Below, piece by piece: positions 1 through 9,919 of a stretch of DNA of 64,000 nucleotides; the stretch's first letter is position 1, and each line of letters opens with the position of its first letter. Below the pieces are notes generated by a model. It did no database searches. It was given only the letters and a program-made list of their open reading frames with translations, and was not told the DNA's origin. The stretch lies in assembly GCF_051020975.1 (NCBI RefSeq), contig NC_135040.1:117501-181500 (forward strand), written 5' to 3'. This DNA is from Osmia lignaria lignaria (Eukaryota > Arthropoda > Insecta > Hymenoptera > Megachilidae). The position numbers and the translations under genes are program-made.

Positions 1-1815
1 TTAGATTTGTCTTGTCGCGTGTGTATTCACTTTTTCGACGCTTTTTAACCATTTAACTTGTTTAGCGAAGCTAAACGCACAGACAGACAAAAAAAAGGAA
101 CAGCATCGCGCATCAAACAGCGACGACCCATCTGAACCGATCTTTCATTTATACACTGTTTGTAAACAGAGATGTACAAAGCGCAGGGAATCATCCGAAA
201 CCCTGGGGCTATTCGAGCTTGCATTTCAGCAAATTATCATCTCAAACATTTCACTCGTTTGCTTTGTCTAAATTTATAGGAGAGCTTCTTTCGTTTATTT
301 TTGACACACCTTTCGTAAATATCGTTTCTGGCAACGTCGGGAGCGTGGATTTCTACAAGTGAACAATCGCGCCGATCCGATAACTTCCAGCAGGATGGAG
401 AATCTTTATAGATTATCTTCCGAGAACTCGGTGCTTTCACGGGCGGTCGTTTATAAATTTTAACGAACGACTCGCGCGCCGTGACGCACTTGCGCTAGTT
501 CGAAGAGATATTTCGAAATTTGTTCCTCTCCTTTAACGGCCTGCATTTAGTGTATCGGTTGCGATTTTCGTCACATCGTTTCCACGGCAAACGCCGACGA
601 ACTGCCCAACTATCGCTCGTACGTTGCGACTCTTTCTTTGTTTATCGTTCATTCATTCTTTCAATTTCGTTCGATAATCCCGCTCCGAAACATTCTACTT
701 TCGTTGAACGACGGCGAGATGTTTAAAAAGAAATGAATTACTCTTTTTCGAGAAGCAAACGCAAGCAGTCTTTTGTTAAGAAAACGACCCTCAGCCAGGC
801 GTGGTCCAGGAATTGTATCCGTGGACCGCAATGTGCGTTCGAAATGTCGATGTTCATGTGTCCTGCAGTTCACACGTTGACGCGCAATTAGCTGTGTTCT
901 TCATCGACCCACGAACCAAGTGATCCACCGTTCAGGGTAATCGTAAAATGTTGTATTTCAAACTCTTTAGATCTTTAGAGTGTTATTTTCATTATTAACA
1001 CGCATCACATTCGATACCCACATCACTCTCCCACCCGGCGCGTGCGGGAGAGCGAATTCGGGCGTCGCCAACGTATTTGTTTGTTTGTTCGTTCGTTCGA
1101 TCGTTGACGACACGATCGCGTCCAAAGACGGAAACCGTCGGAGAAACGCCCAGTGGCACGCTTCTCTCGACGGTCGGGCGTAAAGTACATTTAAAAACCT
1201 TGAAAAGTACGAACGCACACAAGGAATGCGAGCGCGCGTCCTGTCGCTGAATCGTGGGTTGCGAGATTCGAACAGACACACGGCCGGCGACGATCGGTCT
1301 AACTAATTGACACATAGTTTTTCAAAGACTCGCTATCGTCGCTTCTCAGCCGGTCCGTAAACAACACACATCGATCAGGCGGACGCACGAATCTTACCAC
1401 GGTGCGTGTTTCGTAGATTCCAGGTTACCCGCGAGTACCTCTCTCTCCCTCTCGAAAGAGGAATCTCGATTCGTCCTTTTCGGACAATGGAGAAATCTTT
1501 TTATCGCAACACGGATGGCAAAGAAAGAACCAAAGCGTAGGAGCGTGGGGACGAGAGCGACGAAAAGAACGTCGCGAAAACAAAGTTTCGACGGTTGCTC
1601 GTTCTAATACATCGTAGTTTCAACTCTCTCAGTTTTAACCACTCCTAGACGCTTCGTAAACTTTTAACAATTCTTCGCCTCCGCGAGTTTCATTTCGAAT
1701 AGAGCGAACGCAACACGGACCAAAAAAACTCCGGTGATGCCAGATCATTTAGCAAAGATCAGACGGCGGGTCATCTGTATTCCTTTTCTCTCTTTTTTAT
1801 ATCTTTCCATTTAAC
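1..1815. other. CpG-rich region without recognisable gene
   Basis: No reading frame here exceeds about 106 codons and none resembles a known family. The base composition is more GC and CpG rich than the AT-rich sequence that follows, with many ACG/CGA trinucleotides and homopyrimidine tracts. It could be the 5' untranslated or promoter part of a host gene lying to the left, but no TATA box, splice pattern or conserved peptide supports that. Confidence 0.3.
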
Positions 1816-1924
1816 TAGGGTGTCGCAACGACGGGTACATTTATATATATATATATTCTTAGTTTATACTCTTAGTTTATAACACGTATATTCCTAGTTT
1901 ATAACACATATACAATTACATATA

Positions 1925-2140
1925 TATAACCGTTATTAGTGTAATTGATTCTTTACCTCACCCTTCCCCATACTTCATTAATGTAATGTAATAGGAAAAT
2001 AAAAATTATATAACCGTTATTAATGTAATTTATTTTGCCTGACCCTTCTCAATAATATAATCTATGAAAATAAAATTATATAATCGTGATTAATGTAATT
2101 TATTTTGCCTGACCCTTCCCAATAATATAATCTATAAGGA
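1925..2140. repeat. AT-rich tandem repeat, block 1
   Basis: A unit of about 75 bp recurs three times: an AT-rich part (TATAACCGTTATTA, TGTAATTTATT) followed by a pyrimidine-rich part (CTGACCCTTCCC or CTCACCCTTCCCC). The same unit returns at 2985-3350, on the far side of the first gene-like copy. Confidence 0.7.
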
Positions 2141-2243
2141 CATGTCCTGACTGACCCGTCAACGCCCAGCCCAAACCCCCGAACCTAGAAACATGGAGCA
2201 AATCGGGATTCAAATTCTCGAAGTTTTTTATTTATGAGAGCGG

Positions 2244-2292
2244 GCGAAGCTGCGAATACACGAAGGCTTTGTATTCACTAACTCGCACATGT
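2244..2292 (-). pseudogene. Polinton integrase C-terminal remnant
   Basis: The minus strand reads HVRVSEYK in one frame, matching the HVRVSRYK stretch of the complete Polinton integrase at 5028-5975. At DNA level about 40 bases align with 5290-5330 (shared GTATTCACTAACTCGCAC-like core). Only this short block is preserved, so it is a relic of a second Polinton or a local duplication of the integrase end. Confidence 0.45.
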
Positions 2293-2410
2293 TCGCTAAT
2301 CCAGGTATCTTTATACGCATGCAGGGTTTCGAGTTCTTGCAAACCTTTTAATTTTATGTCGATTCCGAGGTGTTACAAACATGTAAGATATCTAGCAGAT
2401 TATTCTCAGA

Positions 2411-2880
2411 ATGTGTCAGCTGTTTTCATTGTTAGAAATGGAGGGAGATGATTCCTCTTTGCTTTATAAATGCATCAACGCGGCGTTTATACCATTAAAA
2501 TTATTTGCCATGGAAAGATTGACTAATTTACAAATTCTTGCATTAGAGATGTTCATCGTCTCTCAGCGTGAAGTAGTTTTTTTCAATAATTACTTTTAGT
2601 GCATAGATTTTATTTGTTTTTAATTCGTTTTTTTTTTTTGTTAACAGCCGCTGCCCTGCGATCAATGGGCTATGTCCACACCAAAAATTTTCCAAACATT
2701 CGCCGGGAGCGGGTAGAGAGGCGGCGCAATTCCGCAAAAATATGGGCGGAAGCCGATTTTTATTTACAGCAGTTGTTCCGGGAGTAGTTGAATGTGAGTT
2801 ACTTGCCCGTTTTTTGTTTTATTAGATTTTTACTATGTATTAATCGATATTTTATTTTATCTGTTATAGCCGAAGGCGGG
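2411..2880 (+). pseudogene. Unknown gene-like unit, copy 1
   Basis: Two open stretches (2411-2599 and 2599-2787) are separated by a T-rich tract ending in GTTAACAG, which looks like a 3' splice site. The second stretch contains RRERVERRR and WAE motifs that align with copy 2 (3685-3942: RRKRADHR and WAE). Both copies are followed by a conserved block starting GTGAGT and ending TGTTATAG (here about 2789-2870), which resembles a GT-AG intron. I do not recognise the family. Splice phases do not clearly agree, so it may be decayed. Sequence similarity to copy 2 is seen directly; the gene interpretation is inference. Confidence 0.35.
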
Positions 2881-2984
2881 TGACCATCAACCCCGCAGAT
2901 AATAATAATATAAGATAATAATAATAATAATATAAGATAATATAAGAATATAAGATAATTAAGTAATATAAAAATATAATAAAT

Positions 2985-3350
2985 TATATATAACCGCTAT
3001 CGATGTAATTTAGTTTTGCCACACCCTCTCCCATACTTCCTTTAATAAGTTATAAAATATCGGAGAGAAAATAAATATATAGTAAAAGAATTTTTTTGTC
3101 ACACCCTTCCCCATACTTATTTTAATAGTATAGTAAAGTTATAAAGATAAAATAAAAGTATATAACCATTATCAATGTAATTTATTTTGCCACACCCTTC
3201 CCGGTACTTGTAACAATATAATAAAATAAATAATATGGCAAAGTTATATAATCGTTATTACTGTAATTTATTCTTTACCTCACCCTTCCCCCTACTTCAT
3301 TAATGTAATATGAAAATAAAATTGTAAAATCGTTAATGCGATATTAAAAT
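2985..3350. repeat. AT-rich tandem repeat, block 2
   Basis: Four further copies of the unit at 1925-2140 (TATAACC, TGTAATTTA, then a CACACCCTTCCC tail) lie between gene-like copies 1 and 2. The satellite-like unit therefore appears to have been carried in the same duplicated block as the gene-like sequence. Confidence 0.7.
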
Positions 3351-3439
3351 TATTCAATCGTTATTCTTTGCAATGTTCAAGTTCTTGCGAACCTTGCAAT
3401 TTCATGAGAGAGAGAGAGAGGCGCCCGACTCGGAGTTCT

Positions 3440-4065
3440 TGCAAATTTGCAATTTCGTGAGATGCTGAAAGTCTAGTGTTTGGATGTATTAGGATTGGAG
3501 GGGATATTTTCTCGGTGCTTTATAAACCGATGAGTTTTCATTATCCACTATTCATTTCGTTATCCGCTGCTCGTTTCGCGTTATTCAGTTTACGATGGCC
3601 ACCGTTCCGCGACTTTAACTACTTGCCTTTAAGGCACTTATTCAGCAGTATTGTAAGTAGTCTTTAACGATTACTTGTCTTGGTGTGTTAATTTTATTTT
3701 TAACTAGTTGTTTGTTAAAAGCTGAAAGGTTAGGATTAGTGCCAATAAAAAGATTCATCGAAGTGCGTCGGAAGCGAGCAGACCATCGGTTCAGCCAGAT
3801 GTTAATGTGGGCCGAAGGTTGGAATCCGAATCATGAAGGCTTATTCGATTTGAGGGCTCTGTTTGATGAAGAAATAGATGAGGGCCCTATTTGGGGAGAT
3901 ATTGATGTGTATCACCATGTCTACCATACGCGGAAAATTTAAGTGGTCAATAAATGCAATCCGATGCCGGTTGGAGGAGATGCTGATGTGAGTTGCCCGT
4001 CCGTTTATGTCTTTAATTTATTAGATTTTACCTAATGCGAGTTTTATTTCGTCTGTTATAGCCTC
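3440..4065 (+). pseudogene. Unknown gene-like unit, copy 2
   Basis: Paralogue of the unit at 2411-2880. Open stretches are 3476-3667 and 3685-3942, the second ending in an acidic segment (DEEIDEG) and HHVYHTRK. The first contains LYKPM, matching LYKCI of copy 1. ATT/GTAAGT at about 3651 and TTAAAAG before 3721 look like splice sites, and the GTGAGT...TTATAG block recurs at 3994-4061. No domain is recognised. If real, it would be a small basic protein of 100-150 residues; the unclear splice phase argues for caution. Confidence 0.35.
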
Positions 4066-4079
4066 CACCTCCCAGCGAA

Positions 4080-4870
4080 TTGTATTATGTATTATTGTAT
4101 TGTATTATGTATTATTGTATTATGTATTATTGTATTATGTATTATTGTATTATGTATTATTGTATTATTGTATTATGTATTATTGTATTATGTATTATTG
4201 TATTATGTATTATTGTATTATGTATTATTGTATTATGTATTATTGTATTATGTATTATTGTATTATGTATTATTGTATTATGTATTATTGTATTATGTAT
4301 TATTGTATTATGTATTATTGTATTATGTATTATTGTATTATGTATTATTGTATTATGTATTATTGTATTATGTATTATTGTATTATGTATTATTGTATTA
4401 TGTATTATTGTATTATGTATTATTGTATTATGTATTATTGTATTATGTATTATTGTATTATGTATTATTGTATTATGTATTATTGTATTATGTATTATTG
4501 TATTATGTATTATTGTATTATGTATTATTGTATTATGTATTATTGTATTATGTATTATTGTATTATGTATTATTGTATTATGTATTATTGTATTATGTAT
4601 TATTGTATTATGTATTATTGTATTATGTATTATTGTATTATGTATTATTGTATTATGTATTATTGTATTATGTATTATTGTATTATGTATTATTGTATTA
4701 TGTATTATTGTATTATGTATTATTGTATTATGTATTATTGTATTATGTATTATTGTATTATGTATTATTGTATTATGTATTATTGTATTATGTATTATTG
4801 TATTATGTATTATTGTATTATGTATTATTATATTATGTATTATTGTATTATGTATTATGTATTACTGTAT
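4080..4870. repeat. 15-bp minisatellite (about 50 copies)
   Basis: Unit TATTATGTATTATTG repeats almost perfectly for about 0.78 kb. The first copies are irregular (4080-4170), and single deviations occur near 4829 and 4857. Because 15 is divisible by three, all plus-strand frames stay open (YYVLL, YCIMY and LCIIV peptides); these are artefacts of the repeat. High homogeneity suggests recent expansion or assembly collapse/expansion. Confidence 0.97.
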
Positions 4871-5027
4871 TAAAAAGTATTCAAAATTATCAATATAATT
4901 TATTCTTAGACCAACCTCCATTCATTTATAAAATAACATTCCCCTGTAATAAAAGTAAACACAGAATAAAGCCGAAAAGTTATTTATTCACATAATCTGC
5001 CTAATTACAAACATTTTTAAATATAGA

Positions 5028-5975
5028 TTACAAAATATTGTTCGCTCCTATCCATGAATTGTGCGTAGAATCAAACCCCAACCATTTGACGAAAACTTTA
5101 TTTTCCATTCGTTGTAGAACCTTCTCCACTAAGTATACATCGTGATTTTTTACTTTTTGTAGCTCATATTCGTAGAACCCGCCAACCAACGGTTGTTTTT
5201 GCATATCTTGCAAGAGATACGTTACAGGATTTGTTCGTTGAATTTTAATAATTGTGAAAATTTCAGTTGTCCAATTCGGCGTATAACCCTTTGCGAATAA
5301 GGTTTTGTATCTACTAACTCGCACGTGATCACCGACCTTGTACTTGGCCGGAGCTGCAATCTTTATGTTAGAATATACGGACGATAAGAGTTTGTCCGCA
5401 TGTTCCGGTGTTACGTCGACGGGACGCATTCTAATCGTACGATGCCTTCTATTATTATAATCTGAGACCAGCGTCGGTAAGACGGTTGTCCATGCGTCGT
5501 TTCCATTAAGCGTGAACTTTTTCCACACTTCGTTTTTCAACGTCCTATTCCAACGTTCTATTATCGATGCTTTCATTACACTGTGCGTAGAGTAATGATT
5601 TATATCGTATTCTTTCATAAGATTTTGGAATTCTGTATTATAAAATTCCTTTCCCTTTTCCGTTTGAAGATTTTTCGGTTTTCTTCCATCATTCAAAACG
5701 TTTAAAAATGCATCCGTAACGTTTTTTCCATTTTTCGTTTTCACTGCTACGGCCCAAGCGTATTTAGATAAGACATCGATGGCGGTGAGTATGTAATTGT
5801 GGCCATTGTTGATTCGTGCATACTGTCGCATCTCTACAAGATCCGCTTGCCAGAGACCATCGTAACCCCGTACAATGACTCGTCTACGTCTAAAGTTACG
5901 TCTCGCTGGCGCGTGCAACTCGTTGACCAGCTGTATCTTCTCGTCCGTGATATGATTGCTCTTCACCTTCTTCAT
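5028..5975 (-). CDS. Polinton rve-type integrase with chromodomain
   Basis: 315 codons. The retroviral-type integrase core spans about residues 35-175. The first acid is D45 (WQADLVEM) and the last is E140 (KASIIERWNR). The central aspartate expected in the T-D-x-G-x-EF motif reads as glutamate at residue 106 (QTEKGKEF), so the triad is D-E-E. A C-terminal SH3/chromodomain part (residues 210-315) has GDHVRVSRYK and then YLVEKVL...VKWLGFD...SWI, typical of chromodomains that read histone marks. The gene follows the DUF8207-like ORF by about 33 bp. The N-terminal zinc-binding domain seen in some integrases is not evident. The role would be strand transfer of Polinton DNA; the E106 change probably abolishes it. 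Confidence 0.92.
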   Translation of the reverse strand: MKKVKSNHITDEKIQLVNELHAPARRNFRRRRVIVRGYDGLWQADLVEMRQYARINNGHNYILTAIDVLSKYAWAVAVKTKNGKNVTDAFLNVLNDGRKPKNLQTEKGKEFYNTEFQNLMKEYDINHYSTHSVMKASIIERWNRTLKNEVWKKFTLNGNDAWTTVLPTLVSDYNNRRHRTIRMRPVDVTPEHADKLLSSVYSNIKIAAPAKYKVGDHVRVSRYKTLFAKGYTPNWTTEIFTIIKIQRTNPVTYLLQDMQKQPLVGGFYEYELQKVKNHDVYLVEKVLQRMENKVFVKWLGFDSTHNSWIGANNIL

Positions 5976-6008
5976 GTTTGTACACTAACATCATGCTTTA
6001 CGAACGTG

Positions 6009-7178
6009 TCAATTTATAATCAACCCGGCTTCTCGAAGTTCTTCGATTATAGAAACGATCTCGTTGTCATGCCTCGCATGTCCTGCGGATTTCGAGGAAA
6101 CGAGAAGACGTAATCTATCGACGAGCTCGTTTGGGTCATTCCAGTGCACGTAGTCCACCGCGTTATCGTTAGCCACCATATCGAGCGGTATCAGATTACC
6201 TCCACGCCGCTCGCTCTTAAGCAATTTTGCAATGATATGCTTATACGTGTAACCCTTGTTACTTTTCACAAGCCCCGACGAGATATGGCTGCGTCTCTGA
6301 GCGTTCGACGACTTTAATATTTCCGCGTATTTGTGTAAATCAGCATCGTTGAACAAGGTGTCATCGGGCATTCTCATAAATAGTAATTCGTACAAACCAG
6401 TTGTTCCTCTGTACCTCACTCCATTAATAATCACATCGTCGTTTTTGTTTCCGTCGAAAACTGAACTTCCAAGCATTAATTTGTTGCGTTGTACGTATAC
6501 TCCATACACGTCATCTATCTTCTTCTCACGATCGGTAAAGAGTAATTGAATGTATTTAGCTGCCAACGGCCCCAAATTTTCCGTGAAATGGCTACGTATG
6601 TTTTCGCTAGGCTTGTCCAAAATTCGCTGCATAGAAACATTAAGATTCTCGTCGCTGTCGCCGTACGTTTCAACGGCATGTATCGATTCTTCACGATGAA
6701 AATCGGGGCGATCTTTCGTCACATCCACCGACCGTTCACTCGAAGATGTACCAGGTTCGGAATAAATGCGTGCTCTTGCAGTTTGTGTGCTTTGAGGGTT
6801 AAGAAAAGGAGTTGACGTCAATTTTTGCGGTTCTTTAATATTCAAAGTTGGGAATGTCGACTCGGATTTTATATCGATCGTGTCTGAATGTGGCGATTCC
6901 GCGGACATATTCTCGATAATTCGTTTCAGCGGTTCTACCACGGGTCTCAATCGTTTTTCGATGACTCTCTCTTCGTCGATGCTCTCCGATTTGAGAGCTC
7001 TGCGTTTTTTGCGTATAGCATCGCTTGTTTTAGCTATAGCCTTCGCAACTTTACTCGATTCTTTAATATTACTATTATCCATTGCAAAGAGAAGACGTCT
7101 ACTCGCTAAGCGTTCTATTGAAGGACTAAATGTTTCCGAAAACGGCAAATTCATTAAATCCTTTTCTGTAACGACCAC
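6009..7178 (-). CDS. Polinton-associated DUF8207-like protein
   Basis: The open frame has 389 codons; the likely true start is the Met at 7082 (MDNSNIKESSK), giving about 357 residues, because the upstream part overlaps the ATPase 3' end. The N-terminal half is polar and low complexity (residues 30-190). The C-terminal half carries GPLAAKYIQL, a YGVYVQR strand, VIINGVRYRGTTGLYELLF and SNAQRRSHISS, a pattern I associate with the DUF8207 family common in arthropod Polintons. Function is unknown. It sits between ATPase and integrase, the usual Polinton neighbourhood. Family naming is from memory and should be confirmed by profile search. Confidence 0.75.
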   Translation of the reverse strand: MVVTEKDLMNLPFSETFSPSIERLASRRLLFAMDNSNIKESSKVAKAIAKTSDAIRKKRRALKSESIDEERVIEKRLRPVVEPLKRIIENMSAESPHSDTIDIKSESTFPTLNIKEPQKLTSTPFLNPQSTQTARARIYSEPGTSSSERSVDVTKDRPDFHREESIHAVETYGDSDENLNVSMQRILDKPSENIRSHFTENLGPLAAKYIQLLFTDREKKIDDVYGVYVQRNKLMLGSSVFDGNKNDDVIINGVRYRGTTGLYELLFMRMPDDTLFNDADLHKYAEILKSSNAQRRSHISSGLVKSNKGYTYKHIIAKLLKSERRGGNLIPLDMVANDNAVDYVHWNDPNELVDRLRLLVSSKSAGHARHDNEIVSIIEELREAGLIIN

Positions 7179-7257
7179 GTTCCATCGAGCTGTCCTTGTC
7201 GATTATTACGAAGCCATATTTCTGTTCTCAACACTGTGCGCACAATTTACAAAAATT

Positions 7258-7824
7258 TTACGACATATCTGTATTTACATGATCATTATAAATGTGGCGT
7301 AGATTCGTGCCATCTTGTTTGAACACGATCAAAAGGTTGGCATTGTCGCGAATTAGGTGTTTCGGTATTCTCGCGTAAGTCTGACAGAGATAAAAACAGT
7401 CCACGCGCGAGTGCCTGCCCATAGCGAAATATTCTCTTATCACGTCTTGCTTGTCGCATGCAACGTCATCGAATATAAACACCGAATCGGGCAGCGCCTC
7501 GTTCGGTGGCACGACTTCGGTATTATTTGAAAATGAAAAGTATCCGATTTCAGGAACGTTTGTCAAAATTCGTTCGAGATATTTGTACTTTGGTTGTTGC
7601 AATGATTTTGAGTATACATATACGTTATTGAATCTTACACCGTTCGGGCTCTCGATCAGACTGATTACGATGTTCGTTTTACCGCAGTTCGATGGACCGC
7701 AAATTATACCACGTATCGTATTCGGCAAGAGGGGTCCGTGTCGTCGCCGACGATCGTCCATGCCTGTTGTCCTCTCGTCTACATCGAGAATAAGGATAGA
7801 CAGGGGCTGCTTTGCGAAACGCAT
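7258..7824 (-). CDS. Polinton A32-like packaging ATPase, C-terminus frameshifted
   Basis: 188 codons. P-loop ATPase of the FtsK-HerA/A32 type that drives DNA into capsids. Walker A is GPSNCGKT (residues 43-50), Walker B is VFIFDDV (115-121), followed by a YLCQTYARIPKHLIRDN segment (145-161). The frame stops at 7258 after HVNTDMS. A different frame downstream (about 7250-7120, with KLCAQC then RGRYRKGF) looks like the missing C-terminus, interrupted by one further stop and overlapping the 5' extension of the DUF8207-like ORF. The ATPase is therefore a pseudogene or was sequenced with an indel. Confidence 0.9.
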   Translation of the reverse strand: MRFAKQPLSILILDVDERTTGMDDRRRRHGPLLPNTIRGIICGPSNCGKTNIVISLIESPNGVRFNNVYVYSKSLQQPKYKYLERILTNVPEIGYFSFSNNTEVVPPNEALPDSVFIFDDVACDKQDVIREYFAMGRHSRVDCFYLCQTYARIPKHLIRDNANLLIVFKQDGTNLRHIYNDHVNTDMS

Positions 7825-7865
7825 ATCGTCTATATAATAACCATATATTTAATGATTCAGCCTCT

Positions 7866-8115
7866 TTATAGGTTGCGGAGAAGCTGCTTGTCCGCGTCGT
7901 GAACGCGATTTAGCCGCGGCCATAGACGAGCTTTAATCACGATTAACCCTTTTTCTCCGCGGCGATAACGCGCTTTAACCGCGATTAACCCTTTTCCTCC
8001 GCGGCGGCGCGGCGGCGGCGGCGGGGCAGCGGCGGCGCGCGGCGTTGGCGGGCACGCGGTGGTGGCGGGCACGCGGTGGTGGCGGGCACGCGGTGGTGGC
8101 GGGCACGCGGAATGC
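7866..8115. repeat. GC-rich tandem repeats upstream of ATPase
   Basis: Two repeat types are present: a roughly 48-bp unit containing CGCGGCGATAACGCGCTTTAA and CGATTAACCCTTTT (about 7910-8000), and a 17-bp unit GGGCACGCGGTGGTGGC repeated four times (about 8048-8110). GC content is far above the flanking Polinton genes. ORFs on either strand here are Arg/Pro/His-rich translations of the repeats. A short minus-strand peptide at 8120-8300 (YKGMFFYFKDTREYSETRRH) may be a remnant gene but is not recognised. Confidence 0.85.
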
Positions 8116-8412
8116 AATTCGTGACCGAGCCATCAAATACGCATCCAAGCAAAACGTGACCAAAAGTCTGTCTCGACGATGCTCTCTCTATCTGTACCAG
8201 ATTGCACATCGACACGTGTCTGCGCGTTTCGCTGTACTCCCTCGTGTCTTTGAAATAGAAGAACATTCCTTTGTATCTCCTACATTGGAATATGAAACAC
8301 AAACGTTACACATACAATCATTCTAGGTAAAACAACATTAAGACGCATAAAGTATATTTTTACTAAATAGATTTTATTATTTTACAGTAATGAACAAAAT
8401 TAATAAATGATA

Positions 8413-9042
8413 TTAAATGTTTCGTGTTTTAAGACAAATGTAACAATTTTTCTTTTTCGGTGGAGGTCCATCTATGTGCGTGTCATCCCCCGGCCGGTTA
8501 TAATGTTCCATACACAGTTCTTCATCTTCCTCCTTCCTTTTTTTTAACCACCATTCTTTTAATATCGATACGTTTCTCATAGCACACGCTCCGTTGTGTG
8601 CGATGCATGCCATATGTTTATCCATCCATCCATTCTGAATATGCCGGCTCTTGGTTGGCAAATTCGGTAAATCGTCATCTTTGTTCAAAACCTCTATATT
8701 GATTGGACTGACTGAAGGATAAAGTTTCTTCAGCCATTTTTCTTTCTCAATGCCCTTGACGTATACAGATCCATGAATACTATCTTTCAAACACGAAGCG
8801 GCACACTCTTGAAGGCGTGAATACGGCACGGTACCATCGTCCCACTCAAAACCGTGATGATTTTGCGTCAACCATTTTATTTGTCTTAATTCTGCTTTCG
8901 ACAATTTTCTCTTAGCAAATGGAGGCGCAAAGATGAAACATTGTACACGATTCCCATTCTGGAAGATGGCAAGTTCCTTTACGAATAACTCGTTCGTATC
9001 GCTTTTGAAGCCTTGAATGTGCACGAATGTTGGTACGTTCAT
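8413..9042 (-). CDS. Polinton accessory protein, unknown function
   Basis: About 209 residues from the Met at 9042 (MNVPTFVHIQGFK); the frame is open upstream to 9099. Features: an N-terminal strand pattern FVHIQGFK...LFVKELAIF, a WLTQNHHGFEWDDGTVPY block (residues 58-75), YVKGIEKEKWLKK, a His/Cys-containing segment (MACIAHNGACAM), and a basic C-terminus with CYICLK. The layout recalls a protein family widespread in arthropod genomes near virus-like elements and possibly of RNase H/exonuclease fold, but no catalytic acids can be assigned. It lies between ATPase and capsid genes in the same orientation, supporting Polinton membership. Confidence 0.6.
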   Translation of the reverse strand: MNVPTFVHIQGFKSDTNELFVKELAIFQNGNRVQCFIFAPPFAKRKLSKAELRQIKWLTQNHHGFEWDDGTVPYSRLQECAASCLKDSIHGSVYVKGIEKEKWLKKLYPSVSPINIEVLNKDDDLPNLPTKSRHIQNGWMDKHMACIAHNGACAMRNVSILKEWWLKKRKEEDEELCMEHYNRPGDDTHIDGPPPKKKNCYICLKTRNI

Positions 9043-9115
9043 TTTGATTAGTTGAATTTGTGGCGAAAAATGACTGGTTTTGCTGTGGAATGATCTCATA
9101 TAAACCCTCTTCCAC

Positions 9116-9678
9116 TTAAGAGAGTTTGCGCACTACATTGGTCAGTGGATTGTACTGCACGATACGATCGTGAATGATCAAACAGTAAGCGCTAATATTT
9201 TCAGGAACGTTTTCACTACACTCAAAATCGATTTTTACATCGATTGTAGCGCTTTTTATCGATTCGTTCTGATGCGAGCAATCAATGACAACGAATGGGC
9301 CGTAGCCAAAAAAGAGTATCTTATCGTATAGAGCTCCGTCATCACCATTACTGCACATTGCTCCGTAATATGACTTTCTAAATTTTGCATACATGTCGTA
9401 AAGGACAGAGTATCTATTTTTATTAAAATCAAGATTCAAATTGTCATATGGATATGAATCCGAATTTAAATACAATCGAAAATTGGTGAGTTGGCAATCA
9501 TCAAATTTGGTGATATGTCTATTGAGCCTATTTTTTTTATCCGTTTGTAATGCAAATATTACATATCGTGGTTTTTCTAATTGCATAGCTGCTTTAATGC
9601 TGCACGTATGTTTTCAAGGATGCGCAACAATGAAAGTTTGTGCCTTTCTTCGAGCGTGACATGTGGCATCCTCCACTG
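9116..9678 (-). pseudogene. Polinton major capsid protein, C-terminal part
   Basis: The ORF at 9116-9586 (156 residues) carries PRYVIFALQT, KLYLNSDSYPYDNLNLDF-type, LYDMYAKFRKSYYG, GPFVVIDCSHQNES and AYCLIIHDR motifs, which match the second jelly roll of Polinton double jelly-roll capsid proteins. The stretch 9587-9678 continues the protein in another frame (WRMPHVTL near the insertion edge), so there is an internal indel, and roughly 40 residues expected between LRILEN and KPRYVIF seem absent. The 5' half of the gene lies at 13274-13852, beyond the Tigger insertion. Confidence 0.85.
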
Positions 9679-9919
9679 TACAGTAAAACCTGGATAAATT
9701 CAACGAAAGAATGCTTGGATAAATGAAACATCGCTATCCCCTCCACTTGGGGGGATCCCCCTAGGCGAGCCGAGCCGCTCGACGAGGAAACCGTGTAATA
9801 TGATCCGACCGTAATATCCGTGTGACTAATACTAATTCAATGATAAAACTTTTTTATTTTTAACTTTTTCTCAATGAAACTTTTACTAATGCATTTGTGA
9901 GATTTTTCTGATTAAAATG

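Noticed and set aside
1..1300. Short ORFs of 67-106 codons in the CpG-rich start
   Set aside because: Overlapping on both strands with no domain or codon pattern; consistent with chance.
4080..4995. Three overlapping 257-302 codon ORFs
   Set aside because: They are translations of a 15-bp repeat (length divisible by three), not genes.
7866..8326. Arg/Pro/His-rich ORFs on both strands
   Set aside because: Frames run through GC-rich tandem repeats and show no domain; only a repeat was annotated.
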